NCBI RefSeq assembly: GCF_002775205.1
Contig: NC_036462.1
Location: 31,599,084 to 31,663,083, forward strand
From: Xiphophorus maculatus
Taxonomy: Eukaryota > Chordata > Actinopteri > Cyprinodontiformes > Poeciliidae
Length of the DNA: 64,000 nt
Direction of reading: 5' to 3'
In this document: positions 47,340 to 59,000 of the stretch, piece by piece
How positions within the stretch are numbered: position 1 is the stretch's first letter
Layout: each line of letters begins with the position of its first letter
Translations under genes and position numbers: made by a program
The notes under the pieces: model-generated
What the model was told of the DNA's origin: nothing
The model's database searches: none
The model's input: the letters and a program-made list of their open reading frames with translations, nothing else

Positions 47340-48470
47340 TTCTTCTTTTTCTTCTTCTGTTGAATTTTATAGCAGTTGACAGACTTTGTGCATTACCGCC
47401 ATCAACTGGACGGACATGTAACTTCAGAAATTAATTTTTTACTATACAGCTTCAAATAAAAAAAAGCTAATTTTGTATTTTTAAAATATTTAATAAGTGC
47501 TTGAATTATGTCATGTGATCCATGTTTCCCTAATAAATTATCCATAGTTACTGAACTCCCCATTACCCTTTTCCGGTCTTTCCTCTCTTTTATATATTTT
47601 CTACAATAAATCAACACATGTTCTACTCCTTCTGTTTCCCCGCAATAACAACAATCACCTGATGGATGTTTCCCTATTATTTTAAAACCACTATTTAAGC
47701 TAGTATGCCCAATCCTCAACCTGTTTATCCATATTTCCTCTCTCCTATTCATTATGCTATTATTTTTTTATGATTACCTCGTTCTGTATTTTATGTAAAT
47801 GCCTTCCTCTTTCTTCTAAATTCCATCTCTCCTGCCATATATTGTTTATTTTATCTTTAATAATTACTTTTATTTCTGCTCTCCTTAGTGGGACATCATA
47901 TTCTTTTTCTCTTGCCTTAACTGCTTCTTTAGCCAACTTATCTACTTTTTCATTTCCTACAATTCCTTTATGTGCTGGAACCCATGTGAATTGAATACTT
48001 ATCTTTTGTTGCTTTATACCATAAATCAAATATATGATCTTTCATCTAAAAGATCTTCACGGCTTTCAGATTTTCCACTTTTCCACTGGTTAAGCAAGGC
48101 ATTGAATCTGAACAGATAACTACCTTACTGGGCTTCACCTCCAGCAGCCATTGCAATGCCAAAATAATTGCTAACATTTCCGCTGAAAAAACTGATAAAT
48201 TATCCATTGTTCTTTTTGTTTCGGAACATAAACTGCTATTCCTGTTTTACCATTTTCCTCTTTTGATGCATCTATCTGTATATGTTTGTGTCATATTTTC
48301 ATACATTATTTCTAAATACTGCTGAATAATTTGATACAAACCTCCACAGGACTGTTCTATTTTTTTGGTTTCTAAATTTACTATTGGCAATTCAAATAAC
48401 CATGGAGCAATTTTAGATTTAATTACAGTTTTACAGCATGGCAAATTTTATATTAATAGCACCAGTTCTG
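47340..48470 (-). mobile_element. 5'-truncated I/Nimb-type LINE with RNase H
   Basis: Minus-strand frames encode the RNase H domain in pieces: AEMLAIILALQWLLEV near 48130-48185, and FTWVPAHKGIVGNEKVDKLA (47760-48029). They then encode a C-terminal cysteine-rich region with CCYCGETEGVEHVLIYC (47402-47752). An RNase H downstream of the reverse transcriptase is typical of the I clade. The reverse transcriptase is missing and the frame is shifted at least twice. The 3' tail GATGGCGGTAATGCAC ends in GAAGAAG repeats next to the cyb561d1 promoter. Confidence 0.85.
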
Positions 48471-48639
48471 TAACTGATGTAAAGCATATTAATAATACAC
48501 ACGATAATAAAACTGTGATCTTAAATCTAAGATAAGGGGAGTTGATGAGCGAGTGGAAGCCGAACAGAACTGTGGGATTAAATAACATTTATCCTGCTTC
48601 AGTCTATATTCTGCCCACGACTGTTAGGTTATCTGGTCT

Positions 48640-48866
48640 TTAAAATACCAGGTGTGTGACCTGTCCGGGTTGGACTCCGCCTCTCGCCCAATGACTGCTG
48701 GAGACAATCAGCACACCTTCATGAGACCCTGCAAAAAGTTGCAGGTTTGCAGCAATCCTGCGGTCAGCATTGCTGAGGCTCCAGCTCAACAGAGGCAGGA
48801 AGGGTTCTCTGTACCCCATCTACGTCCCACTACACCAGGAAGTTCGGCACAATACGCTAAATAGGG
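48640..48866 (+). mobile_element. RTE-type LINE tail fragment
   Basis: It contains GACCTGTCCGGGTTGGACTC and CGCCTCTCGCCCAATGACTG, the usual tail block of a common fish RTE-type LINE. The fragment at 53310-53425 is from the same family. Confidence 0.55.
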
Positions 48867-48875
48867 GACCGACAC

Positions 48876-49030
48876 AAGGGCGTAAATCCCATCTCATTAT
48901 TGGGGGGAGAACCATAAACACGAAAATTTCTTAAGACCAATTTCGGGGGTGGGGGTGGGGGGCACAATTCTAGACTTTTCCAAGATTGGGGGGGTACAGA
49001 CCCCCCGATGCCCCTGGGATTTACACATAT
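48876..49030. mobile_element. Small inverted-repeat element with 10-bp direct repeats
   Basis: Ten bases, GGACCGACAC, are exactly repeated on both sides (48866-48875 and 49031-49040). Inside, GTAAATCCCA is inverted by TGGGATTTAC. The interior is G-rich on one side. About 155 bp, non-coding. Confidence 0.6.
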
Positions 49031-49040
49031 GGACCGACAC

Positions 49041-50004
49041 CAGTCTGAGGTTCAGCGTCATCTAAATCACATGGGAAACACACCAATCTAATTTTATATA
49101 ATCTATTATTACATCACCCCCACTCATGATGGGATTTCTGGAACATTCCTCTGAAACTTTTGCTAAGATCGTGGTGATGGCAACATTTGAAATTGGTGCC
49201 CACGTATTTTAGTATATTGCTGAGTCAGGAGGCTACAGACCAGCACCTGTTGTGGCTCCTTGTCCCATACTTTTGGTCTCCCGCCTCCATCTTTGAGTTC
49301 TATGCTGACAGAACGTTACCTGGGGTGAGTTAGTGCGTCTCAAGGAAAGGAAAAGTCAGTTTCCAACATAGTATTCCTCCCCAATCCATTAAAAACAGAA
49401 ACTACAGGTGAAAATGTAAAAATCCGGCAGAATTCTGCAAACACTTCTGATCAAGTTTTTTCAGCATTTCCACTCTTTTTCAATTAAAGTTAGCCATTTT
49501 TTTTGACTATTTCAACTGTTAGTTTAGGTTGTGTTATACGTTTGATATGCTTTACATAATTTCGAAGATAAACTCCCAATACGCTCATGTTCTTAACAAG
49601 CAGCACCATGGACGTTGACCAGTACCCTCTGATCAAATGCACAAAAGGTAAAATAACAGTCACAGGGACAGAAACAAAGTGAAAATGACATTTTTAATAA
49701 ATTTCTTTTAATAAACCAACATATTCAATTTAGCAGCATAACCAGATGGTCTTGAGGTATTTCTAAATCCATATTCTATGGTTGATCCCAGCATCCTCAC
49801 CCATGTTCATCCGTCCTCACGCAGCACACCGACAGGTCAATACGGCACAAACACAACCCGGCCCATTCACACTGGAGCGGACGCTTGGCAGACAAAGGCA
49901 CACACATACATACACACACACTCCCACTCACACAGAGTCCTGTTGGCCCAGTTACAGATTGAGTGGAGCTGGCTCCCTCCTAGTGGCTTGTAAGGCAAGC
50001 ACAC
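49041..50004. other. Intergenic and probable atxn7l2 3' UTR
   Basis: No gene. On the minus strand an ATTAAA lies near 49692-49697, a possible atxn7l2 poly(A) signal. A short CA-rich stretch lies at about 49896-49930. Confidence 0.4.
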
Positions 50005-53000
50005 TTAATGGTGCAGTTTTGGCTGTAAGACAGAAGAAAACAGTTCAGAGTTAAGAGAGAATTCAAACATCTGACAGGTTGGAGCAGCAAGCAGGAGGAT
50101 GAGGAAGTCTGAGAGAGAAACAGACTTCTTCTTCTTCTTCAGTGGGTCATCTAGGCCAAAAGCTACTGAATGGTTTCCATAGCTTAAACGACGGCTGTGA
50201 AGATCATAGAATGAGTCACAACATGGCGGTCAGCTCTGCTAAAGGATCACTCCCAAAGTGTTAACATCAAGTCTTTTAATCTATGTAAATAACACTTTTT
50301 TTTCTTTTATGTTCCTTTTATGAAACTTAATTTGTTTGTTTATTAGATAGCGTCAATTCACAACAAATCTAAACCCATCATACAGACAGATTCTAAATCA
50401 ATTCCAAACATGATCCTGGTTATCAAGCAATTCAAGTTCAAGTTCAGTTTAGCCTTCAAATTGGTTTTCTATAAGGGAACAGGAAGTTGGACTGCATCCA
50501 TAACAAACACTTCTATTTAAACTCAGTTTTGTGGGTTTGCTGGTGCCATCTTTGAATCTTACTACAAGATTCCAAACACTCATTCATTTCTCCTCACCAA
50601 TGTATCCATCTGTTTGGGTAGGCTGTGCAACACAGGGATTTGGTTCTGTAAAGAAAACTGCTGTGTGTCCATGATGGTTTTTAACAGGAAGGAAAGTGCG
50701 GCTGAATCTGAGCCATGAAACGAAGCTGGTTGTTTTTGCCTCGGCGCTGCTTCCTAACCGTTCTCATCTCTCCACGTGAGGAAAACACCACATGATGGTA
50801 AAATGTCCAAGTTGGACTTTATTTGCATTTCCTGCTCATGCTTCACACAATGCTGCCTTTATCACTGTTTCTTAAATTAAAAATAGGGGCGGGGGGAATC
50901 GGCAGAAGGCCTTTGGATTAAACCAAAGAGTTGAGTGTCTTGAATTAAACGGCGCCCCCCTGTGGACATTCTGACTCATTCCATTTAGAGCAACAGGCCT
51001 TAGCAGCATCCTGCACCATGTGTGTGAACTGGGACACAGAGTTGGGATGAGGTCAGATCAGAATGAGGAAATAATTTTTTTTACAGACGTATTAAATCCC
51101 AGGTGTTAGGAGCTCACCAGTTACCAAGACGATCGGGGTTTCCAGGGAGAGTTTCGGTTGTTTGGGGTTTCTTAACACCTAATTTATGTTCGCTGCAGGC
51201 ATGACAGTAAAAACCAGCTGCTGGGAGTCACCTGACACCTAATCACTGGAAAGAGGTGTGAAACATTGATGCAGCCGAGCTGTTAAAATTTTTTTTTTCC
51301 AGTATTCATCACACTCTTGGTAAAACAAGACATTATTCCCTTCAGTAGAGCACATAGCTTCCTGCTCAGAGAGTTTCCTTTTTTCTTTTCCCCATGTTCT
51401 GCTCAGGCGCAGCCGTGCTGCAGGGATAGAGAGCGGGACACGTGTGCGGAAGCCTCGGTTCTCCACGCAGCTGTCACAGGTTTGATTACTGGCCTGTTGA
51501 CCTTTACCCTCTCTCATAACCCACTTTTCTGTCCATTCCCTATCAAACAAAGGCCACTAGAGCAACAAAAAAAATCCTTAATATAAAAATATATTTATAT
51601 TTATTTGGTCAGTTTGTCTCTTCTGACAAATTGACAAAATAAACATTTTAGAATTCTTCTTGGGGGAGAAAAAACATTTACTATGCTTCAGTGTTAAATA
51701 TCAGATTGTCTCTGTTTTAGTTTCAGGATGTAAAGCCTTTTACTTTGAAGGATCATCAATATTCCTCAGACACAACTGTAAATGCGCCCGGTGTTATTTT
51801 CCTGGTGAGGTTAGGTAAACCCACCTTCTGTGAGGCCAGCTTCTTGTCCATGTCTCCGTCCAGACCGCCACTCTTGCTGTCCTTCCAGGGGTAGAAAGTG
51901 GAGCGTGGTGAGGATGAGGAGCCAGAGCTGGAGGAGGACGAAGGCAGGCGCGGCACTGAGAGTCTGGATGAGGGCGGATGTTCCTCCATGCCTCCCCCCT
52001 TCCGTTTCTTCAGTCCCCGATGTTCCAGAAAGGTCCTCCCCCCGCCGCCCTGGCCCAGCAGCCCCGAGTCCCCCACACCGGTCCGACTGTGGGAGTTAGT
52101 GGCAGGGGAGAGGTCTGGGGGGGAGGCGTGGCTCAGAGGGGGGAGAGTCCGCTTGTAAGTCCACACCGCCTTGGCGGCGGGGAAATGGGACTCAGAGGGG
52201 GGTGGCTGGGGGCGGGGCTTACTGCTGGGGGAGAGAGTGCCATTGGTCTGTCCATGAGGGTGGAGGGAGGAAGAGGGGGCCTTGGAGGAGGAAGAGGAGT
52301 AGGAGGAAGGTGGGGGTCCCCTGTCCTGCAGGATGATGCAGTTCCTCTCAGGGCCAGAGTGCTCTCCTTCCTGCGACGGGGCCTTGCGTTTACGGAACGC
52401 GGCGGCGGTGGCCGCCTCCTCTCGCAGCTTCAGCATCTGCTTGCTGGGTCGCCCCACCGGTTTCCTGGACCTGCCCGCCGCCACCTGACGCCCCAGGCCA
52501 GGCTTTCCCAAGGACAGGGGGTGAGAGCCAGAACCAGAACCAGAACCGGCAAAACCACCGCCAGAGTTCTCCGACTGCGGCGCGGTCAGAGGTCTGCCCG
52601 GTCCCCGGCTGGGGGAGGACGACGCGTTTTTGAGAGATGAGCTGATGTGACTGCCTGCACGAACCTTAGAATGAGACGAAGAGGAGGAGGATGTTGCTAT
52701 GGAGACAGGAGAGGAAGAAATGATGGACTTGGCTGAGGAGGTTGGTGACAGAAGGTCTGTGGCTTGAGGTATTTTCCTGGAAATAAAAAAAAAGGCAGAA
52801 AAGGATCCATGAATAAATCCATGATGCATTCAGTAAAACGCATCTGACTTAAACTAATAATAAATATAAAACATTTACAGCCTGGATATCAGAACAGACA
52901 TAAATCATATAAGAAATTTAGACTCAGGTCTAACTAGTTGGCAAAGAGGTGGCAGTGCAACAGAAAACGCCGAGCTGCAGCCTCCTCCACCCTCCTCCAC

Positions 53001-56000
53001 CCTCCACTAATTAGACATGTTCAGCGGTAGATGCACTCCAAAAAACACAAAATCTTACTAAGTATTTTTGATCTGGTTTCTGGTGCAAACATCTTATTCC
53101 TGAAATAAGATAAAACTAACTGTCAAGTAACTTTTCAGTAATTTATAGGATGTTGTTTTTAGTCAATAATTCCTTAATATTGAGGAAAAAGTACTAGTTC
53201 CATTGGCAGATTATTTCATTGGAAAATGTCTTGTCATAAAAGAAATAATCTGCCATTATCATTTCAATAATAAATGAAATGATAATGGAACTAGTACTGC
53301 GACAGACTGACGACCTGTCCAGGGTGACTCCGCCTCTCACCCGGAACGTAGCTGGAGAGACACCAGCACCTCTCCTGACCCCACCAGGGACAAGGGTGTT
53401 AGAAAATGGATGGATGGAACTAGATGTAACTAGAACTTTTTCATCATTTTTCATTGACTTGAAACAGGCTCCTAAAAATTGCTGAAAAGTTACTTGAAAG
53501 TTAGTACAAGCAACTTTTCAAGTAAAATAAGATATTTGCTCTAGAAACAAGACCAAAAATACTTGGTAAGATTTTGTTTTTGCAAAAAAAAAGAGACAAA
53601 AATCTGAAAATATTTTAAATAAAGCCATAGAACCAACATATTCTATTAGTGACATTCATTTTAAATAGCACAAATATCTTGTTTTTGTTGCTGGTTCTCA
53701 CCAGGTAAGATCCTAAAACTCTAGCGTATTATTTCAGATGACGTAAACACAGATTTACAGGCTGCAAGATGCATGTAGGACTCCCATAAAGGTGACAGGA
53801 GCTTAGCGGGAGGTCGGGACTCTTACTTCCATAGATGAGCGCTGATGTGCTGCTCCAGCATGCTGCTGAGGGCCGATCGCACGTGGTGAAGCCTTCTGTC
53901 AAACGTGTAGATCCCGTGACCCAACGAGTGGCTGCCGAACGAGCACACCTACAGAGACGGGATCACAAGATGCGTTCGTGATCAAAATGAGCAACAACAG
54001 ACCGCATTGAGATTTTTGGTGAATTAGAACAAGAATTTATTCTTCTGAGAATCAAAAATCTTCAAAAACAGATTTGATCAATTCAGTAACTGATCAAATC
54101 CATTCATCGCCGTTCAGAGGTTTCTTCATGGACCGTTTAAATTCACGTTATCTCTGTTACACTGCGCCTGGTATAAGGAACCAAAACACTTCTGCTTTCA
54201 TGTTATCATCATGCCGTCATGGTTACGGGATGACTGCATTTCCTCTTTTTTCCCCTCGTTTTCTGAATAATTATTTTTTCTTTCAGCAAAAGTCTGAACA
54301 GTGAGTATCTGATGAGGGTGGTGATCCAGACATTTCTCACTAACTATTGAATCCACTGATTCAGAGGATTCTGCCACCAAGGTGGCATTGTTCTTAAAAA
54401 CACAATTAAAAACTTCCTGAAAGCCAGGAAGTCAAACTGTTGCAATTTCCCTTCAACTTCTGGAGGGGGCTTTGGGGGGGATCTAACCGTCCTATTATTT
54501 TTAGAAACAATAACTTCTGCATTATTGTACAGGTGAATATTGTAATAATGAATCACTGCTCGGCGTGGGATGTTGACATTATAGTTTTGCAAATATTGAT
54601 TCTAAATATGAATAGAAAATAGGAAAATATGGCTGTAAAATTTATCACGATATAAATATCTCGCATAATAATCATCAATGTCGATAATTATTAGGTTTTT
54701 TTTTGCTTTAAATATATGAAATACAGTCAAACTGGTGGCTTGACCTTTCCTGTTTTATCCAGTTTTCACTCCATGCCTTTGTTTTTTTATTTTTAAGAAG
54801 TTATGAGACACGGTTGCAAAACCTGAAACTGCTGCTGCGCAAGTTACTCAACAGGTTGTTGCTAGGTAACGACAGTTGGGGAGGGAGGGCTCTTGAAACG
54901 GCTCCTCATCAAGCAAGTTGTTGCTGGTTAACCAAAGAGTGAGTGAGTGAATTGATGCCACCAACCCTAGCTGGCTGTGAGGCTGAATGGATAAACCTTT
55001 CCTCTGCCTACATCCCCCAGAATGCTGTGTGGTTTTGGATCAGAGTTCAAAGAATAGGCTATATATTGAACACTCTATCAGATGTATCATCTATTGATAC
55101 TGATCAAATGTCTAACGGGATTCATATTGCTACCGATTTATTCTCCAGCCCTAATAGGTTTGGGAAAAAGTTTCACCATGAGATGGCGACGCAGAGGCGC
55201 ATTAAATACGCTGTAGTTGTCATGCCAGACCACTGGGTGGCACTGTGATTTTAGTATGTCATCGAATGTGCATGTGCTTTTGACCCTTAGCTTCCACCTC
55301 ATTGTAAACAGTAATCTGTCTCCGATAAACGAAGTGCTGCTGTGACTCATATATTCCTTATCAGAAATTATGCTTAACCGAAAAGATTAAGTAGCACAAC
55401 ACAACGCTATCCACCATTGTTTTTGTCGTTTCCTGCCTGTTCATTCACTACCGCCGCGCGTTCTGCGCTTGTGTTCTTCACACCTCCCTGGAGGGTGTTG
55501 CAGAAAAGTTTCACTCTGGTGTCACAACAGAAATGTTACAGTTTCACTGAAGAGCGGCTCCATGTACGAGGGGCCTCAATGCGTACAGTTGTCACTTTGA
55601 ACCTAACTAATCCTACAAGAGAAATGAACAATTCTGGTCTCATCTCATTAGGGTCAGGGTTCCTTCTCCCAGTGTATATTGTTTTTTTAAAGCAGAAGTG
55701 TGTGCTGAGTGGGGGGATGTGTTACCGCTGCAGGTGTGGGGTGTGTGGTAGACGAAGGGAAGTCTGGCAGCTCTTCAGCCGCTTCGGCCTCGCTGTCGTC
55801 AGTGGAGATGTGTCCATGCAGCAGAGGGGACGGGGCCCGGAGCCCCGCCTCATCCTGCCACTGCTTCTCCTCCTCCGGGGCGCACTCCGACACGGCCATG
55901 GACCGACTGGAACACAGAGTCACACACTCGCTTTAAAAACACACACGCACACACACTCTAGGGAAGCAGATAACCATTATTTTAGTTCTTCAAGAATCGA

Positions 56001-59000
56001 GCATTTATTCTGATGATAAGTTATAAAGATGTTGGGACGTTGTGCAGATTTTCCATTTAATCCTTTTTTACACAATGTTGGAAATACATCAAAAGATGAA
56101 ATTCCTTAATTAAATAAGAAAATAAATATTTATAAGGAATGCAACAACAGCATTCCTTCAGTTCCTTGATTATTTGTAGCAAAGAAGCATCTGCAGCTAA
56201 AAAAAAATCATCCAAAAGATGCTAGATGGGTTTTCTTCTTTTCTTTACAAAATTTGAACCAGGTGAAGCTCAAACTGACACTTGAGGAGTTCTGGGTACA
56301 ACAGATTTATAGACTAAGGCTTTTGTTTCATCTTAAATATAAAATGTTTGTATGTTTAGTACAGTTCTGGCTTAATTACTGCTCTGAATGTGTCATTCTT
56401 TCAGCAAGTGGCCCGTTTCCGTCTGTATACTCCAGTTAATTGATAACTAAATTAGTGCACAATTTCAATAATTGATTAATCACAATTAATCAAACTAATC
56501 GTTTCAGCCCTAATGAACACCAAACATCAGCTCACTTAAATCCTCTCTTACTTGCTCTTCAGCTATATTTAGTTTCTTTGCGGTCATTTCTACCGTTTAA
56601 CAGCTTCGACGGGAGGTAGTGGGTTTTCCAAACCCGTTTTATGAACCAGTGTGATGATCAAGAGGTTCTGGGATTTGGAATCCACTCCTCCTCCAACAAC
56701 AACAACATCGTTGTTGCCCCCAACAACGGAAGCTAGAAAGCTTTTCCTTTTGAAAAGTTACCGTGTTGTCCGAAAGGCACAAAACTTCCTAAAGATTAAC
56801 TAGAAATGTCAAAATGTTCTGCTACATTCTGGAAATGTCAACAACGGTTCATTGGTGCGTGTTATGCTGAGGTGAAATAAGCCGATTGAATCCACATGCT
56901 CTGTGTGTCCTGACCTGAACGCAGGGAGGCTGGCCAGAGGTCTCCTGCAGTGGGGGACACCAGCCTGCTCCCTGGGGGCCTCCGGACTGGGTGACCCTCC
57001 GGTAGAGAAGCCTCCATCCAGGGCCTGGGCTCCCTTCTCTCGGACCTTCATCTTAAGTTCTGCCACTAGCTGGTCAAAGTTCTTGCTGCGACCCACCACC
57101 TTCCTGCGCTGGTGGATGGAGTGGATCTAAAAGATGAAGACACAGCAGGCGGCTTAGAACAGAAAATAAAAGGTGCGTTCGCCAATTCATGATGGGGCCC
57201 CAAATGTTGTGCAACTAGTAACAGTTTGTAGTTGGTGAGACAAAATGCTGATTTAATTTGATTATCAGTTTTTTATTTCTTTAGAAAACGGATGAGAGCA
57301 GAGATCCGGAATTAGAAAGTAGGGTTAGTTACAGGATAAGTATGTGTGTTCCAGCCACATAATATCATTTTATAGCACAATCAAGTAACTGTGTTGATGT
57401 CTTGAGTTGATTTAAAAAGGCTATTTGTATCAAATATGACATAAAAGAAATTCAATTTTGTAATTTACCGCCTTAAAATTGGGCCTCTGTCTCTTTAAGA
57501 AACTCCTGCTCTTTCTGAAACTCCGCCTTCAGGAAGTCATCACAACATGGCTCCTCTGTTAACCCTTTAACAACATTTTTACCAGCTTTGCACTAAGAAG
57601 TAGCTCCTTTAATGAGCTCAGCAGATGCACACTTCCACCAAGTGTTTGCTAATTGCTGCTGGCTAGTCTGAAGGAGCCAAGTGAGAGAGCTGCTCTGTGA
57701 GGCGGAAGCTCAAAAGCTTGGAAACTGCAGCTCTGAGGACGAGATTCGTCTCGAAGGCGGTTCTAGGTTCCACCCAGACGTTTCGCACATCTGAGTGGTT
57801 GCCATGGAGATTAAGGGATTTTTCTCAAAAATGCATGAAAGAATCAAGGCAACACTCCAGGAATGTTTATGATGAGGGAATAACATTATATAAAGCTCAA
57901 ACAAGTCAATTTTACATAATTCTGCCCCTTTAAAGCTCAGTACGTTCAGGGATAAGTATGTGCATGGGGATTTGGTTTCAGAAAGCCAGTTAGTGTAACC
58001 CTGAGTCAAGTTACTATAGCAACATACCCTGTCCTAGTATTTAGCTGGGAGCTGGAGTGTCAGAGGCAGTGTGTTCTTTTTTTTTATCTGGAGGAGTCTG
58101 TAGATGTTGGAGGTAAATACTTGAAAATATTATTTTGAGCACCATTGCTCACCACAGACAATAATTTATCGAAATAAAATTAATTTAATGACACAATGAG
58201 GATGAATTCTTTGTGCTGCTCTTTGGTTTTATGCTGTTTTGAAGCACTTCTCAATGTGAAGCTAAAATGTCAACATGATGCTAAGAGTTAACAGAAGCAA
58301 ACTTCTTATTTAGTCATTTCCTGCTAATCAGGAATTGATAATCAGACAGTCATCCTGTCTGGACATGACCTTTGACCTTTACATGCTACTTCAGATTAAA
58401 AAACCCCCAAAAAACAATCATAATAACAGGAGTCTTCCTGTCCAGATCAAACCTTTTTTTACGTTTTGTCACATTACAACTTTGATCTCAAACACATTCT
58501 AGAGGGCTTTCAAGTGGAAGATCAACACAGAAGGTAGTGCAGAACAGTGAAGTAGAAAGATACATTCAAGTCTGAACATCCTTGAGTCAGAGCTTTGTAG
58601 AACCAGCTTTCACTGCAGTTACTGAAAGGTTTGTCTTCTCGTCTTTGCACATTAGCACCAGGCCAGCCCAGTTTGCGTGTTACTCACGTTGCACGTCAGG
58701 AGCCGAGTGCAGACCTTCTTCCTGTCGGGGTCGAGGACGCCGCAGTGCTTATCCAGATCGCACTCCCTTTCTGAGGACACAGAGAGCATTTCAGTCAAAT
58801 ATCAGACGGGTCTGAAAGAATGGAGGCCCAGATATAGCTGCATAGAGGTAACATTTGAGATAAAAAGCTAATGTTTGGGGGGAAAAAATCCTGTAAAATA
58901 CTGAGTTACAGACAAAAGCATGACTATGCCATCCAAGCCTTCAAATGCATGTTAAATACTCAAATTAGTTGTTTCAAGACATGTAGAGAAGGGCAATGAT

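Noticed and set aside
51978-52640. 220-codon plus-strand open frame, Gly/Arg-rich
   Set aside because: It is the antisense shadow of the Ser/Pro-rich long exon of atxn7l2; such G/C-rich exons often lack stops on the other strand.
52949-53000. TCCTCCACCC repeat in an atxn7l2 intron as a mini-array
   Set aside because: Only two or three short units; not distinguishable from chance low complexity.
54943-55248. 101-codon plus-strand frame in atxn7l2 intron 5
   Set aside because: No family recognised, no splice signals or partner exons; may be a transposon remnant but nothing supports that firmly.
55417-56013. 198-codon plus-strand open frame
   Set aside because: It overlaps an atxn7l2 exon (55726-55906) on the opposite strand, whose splice phases and sequence are well supported. 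The plus-strand peptide has no recognisable domain.
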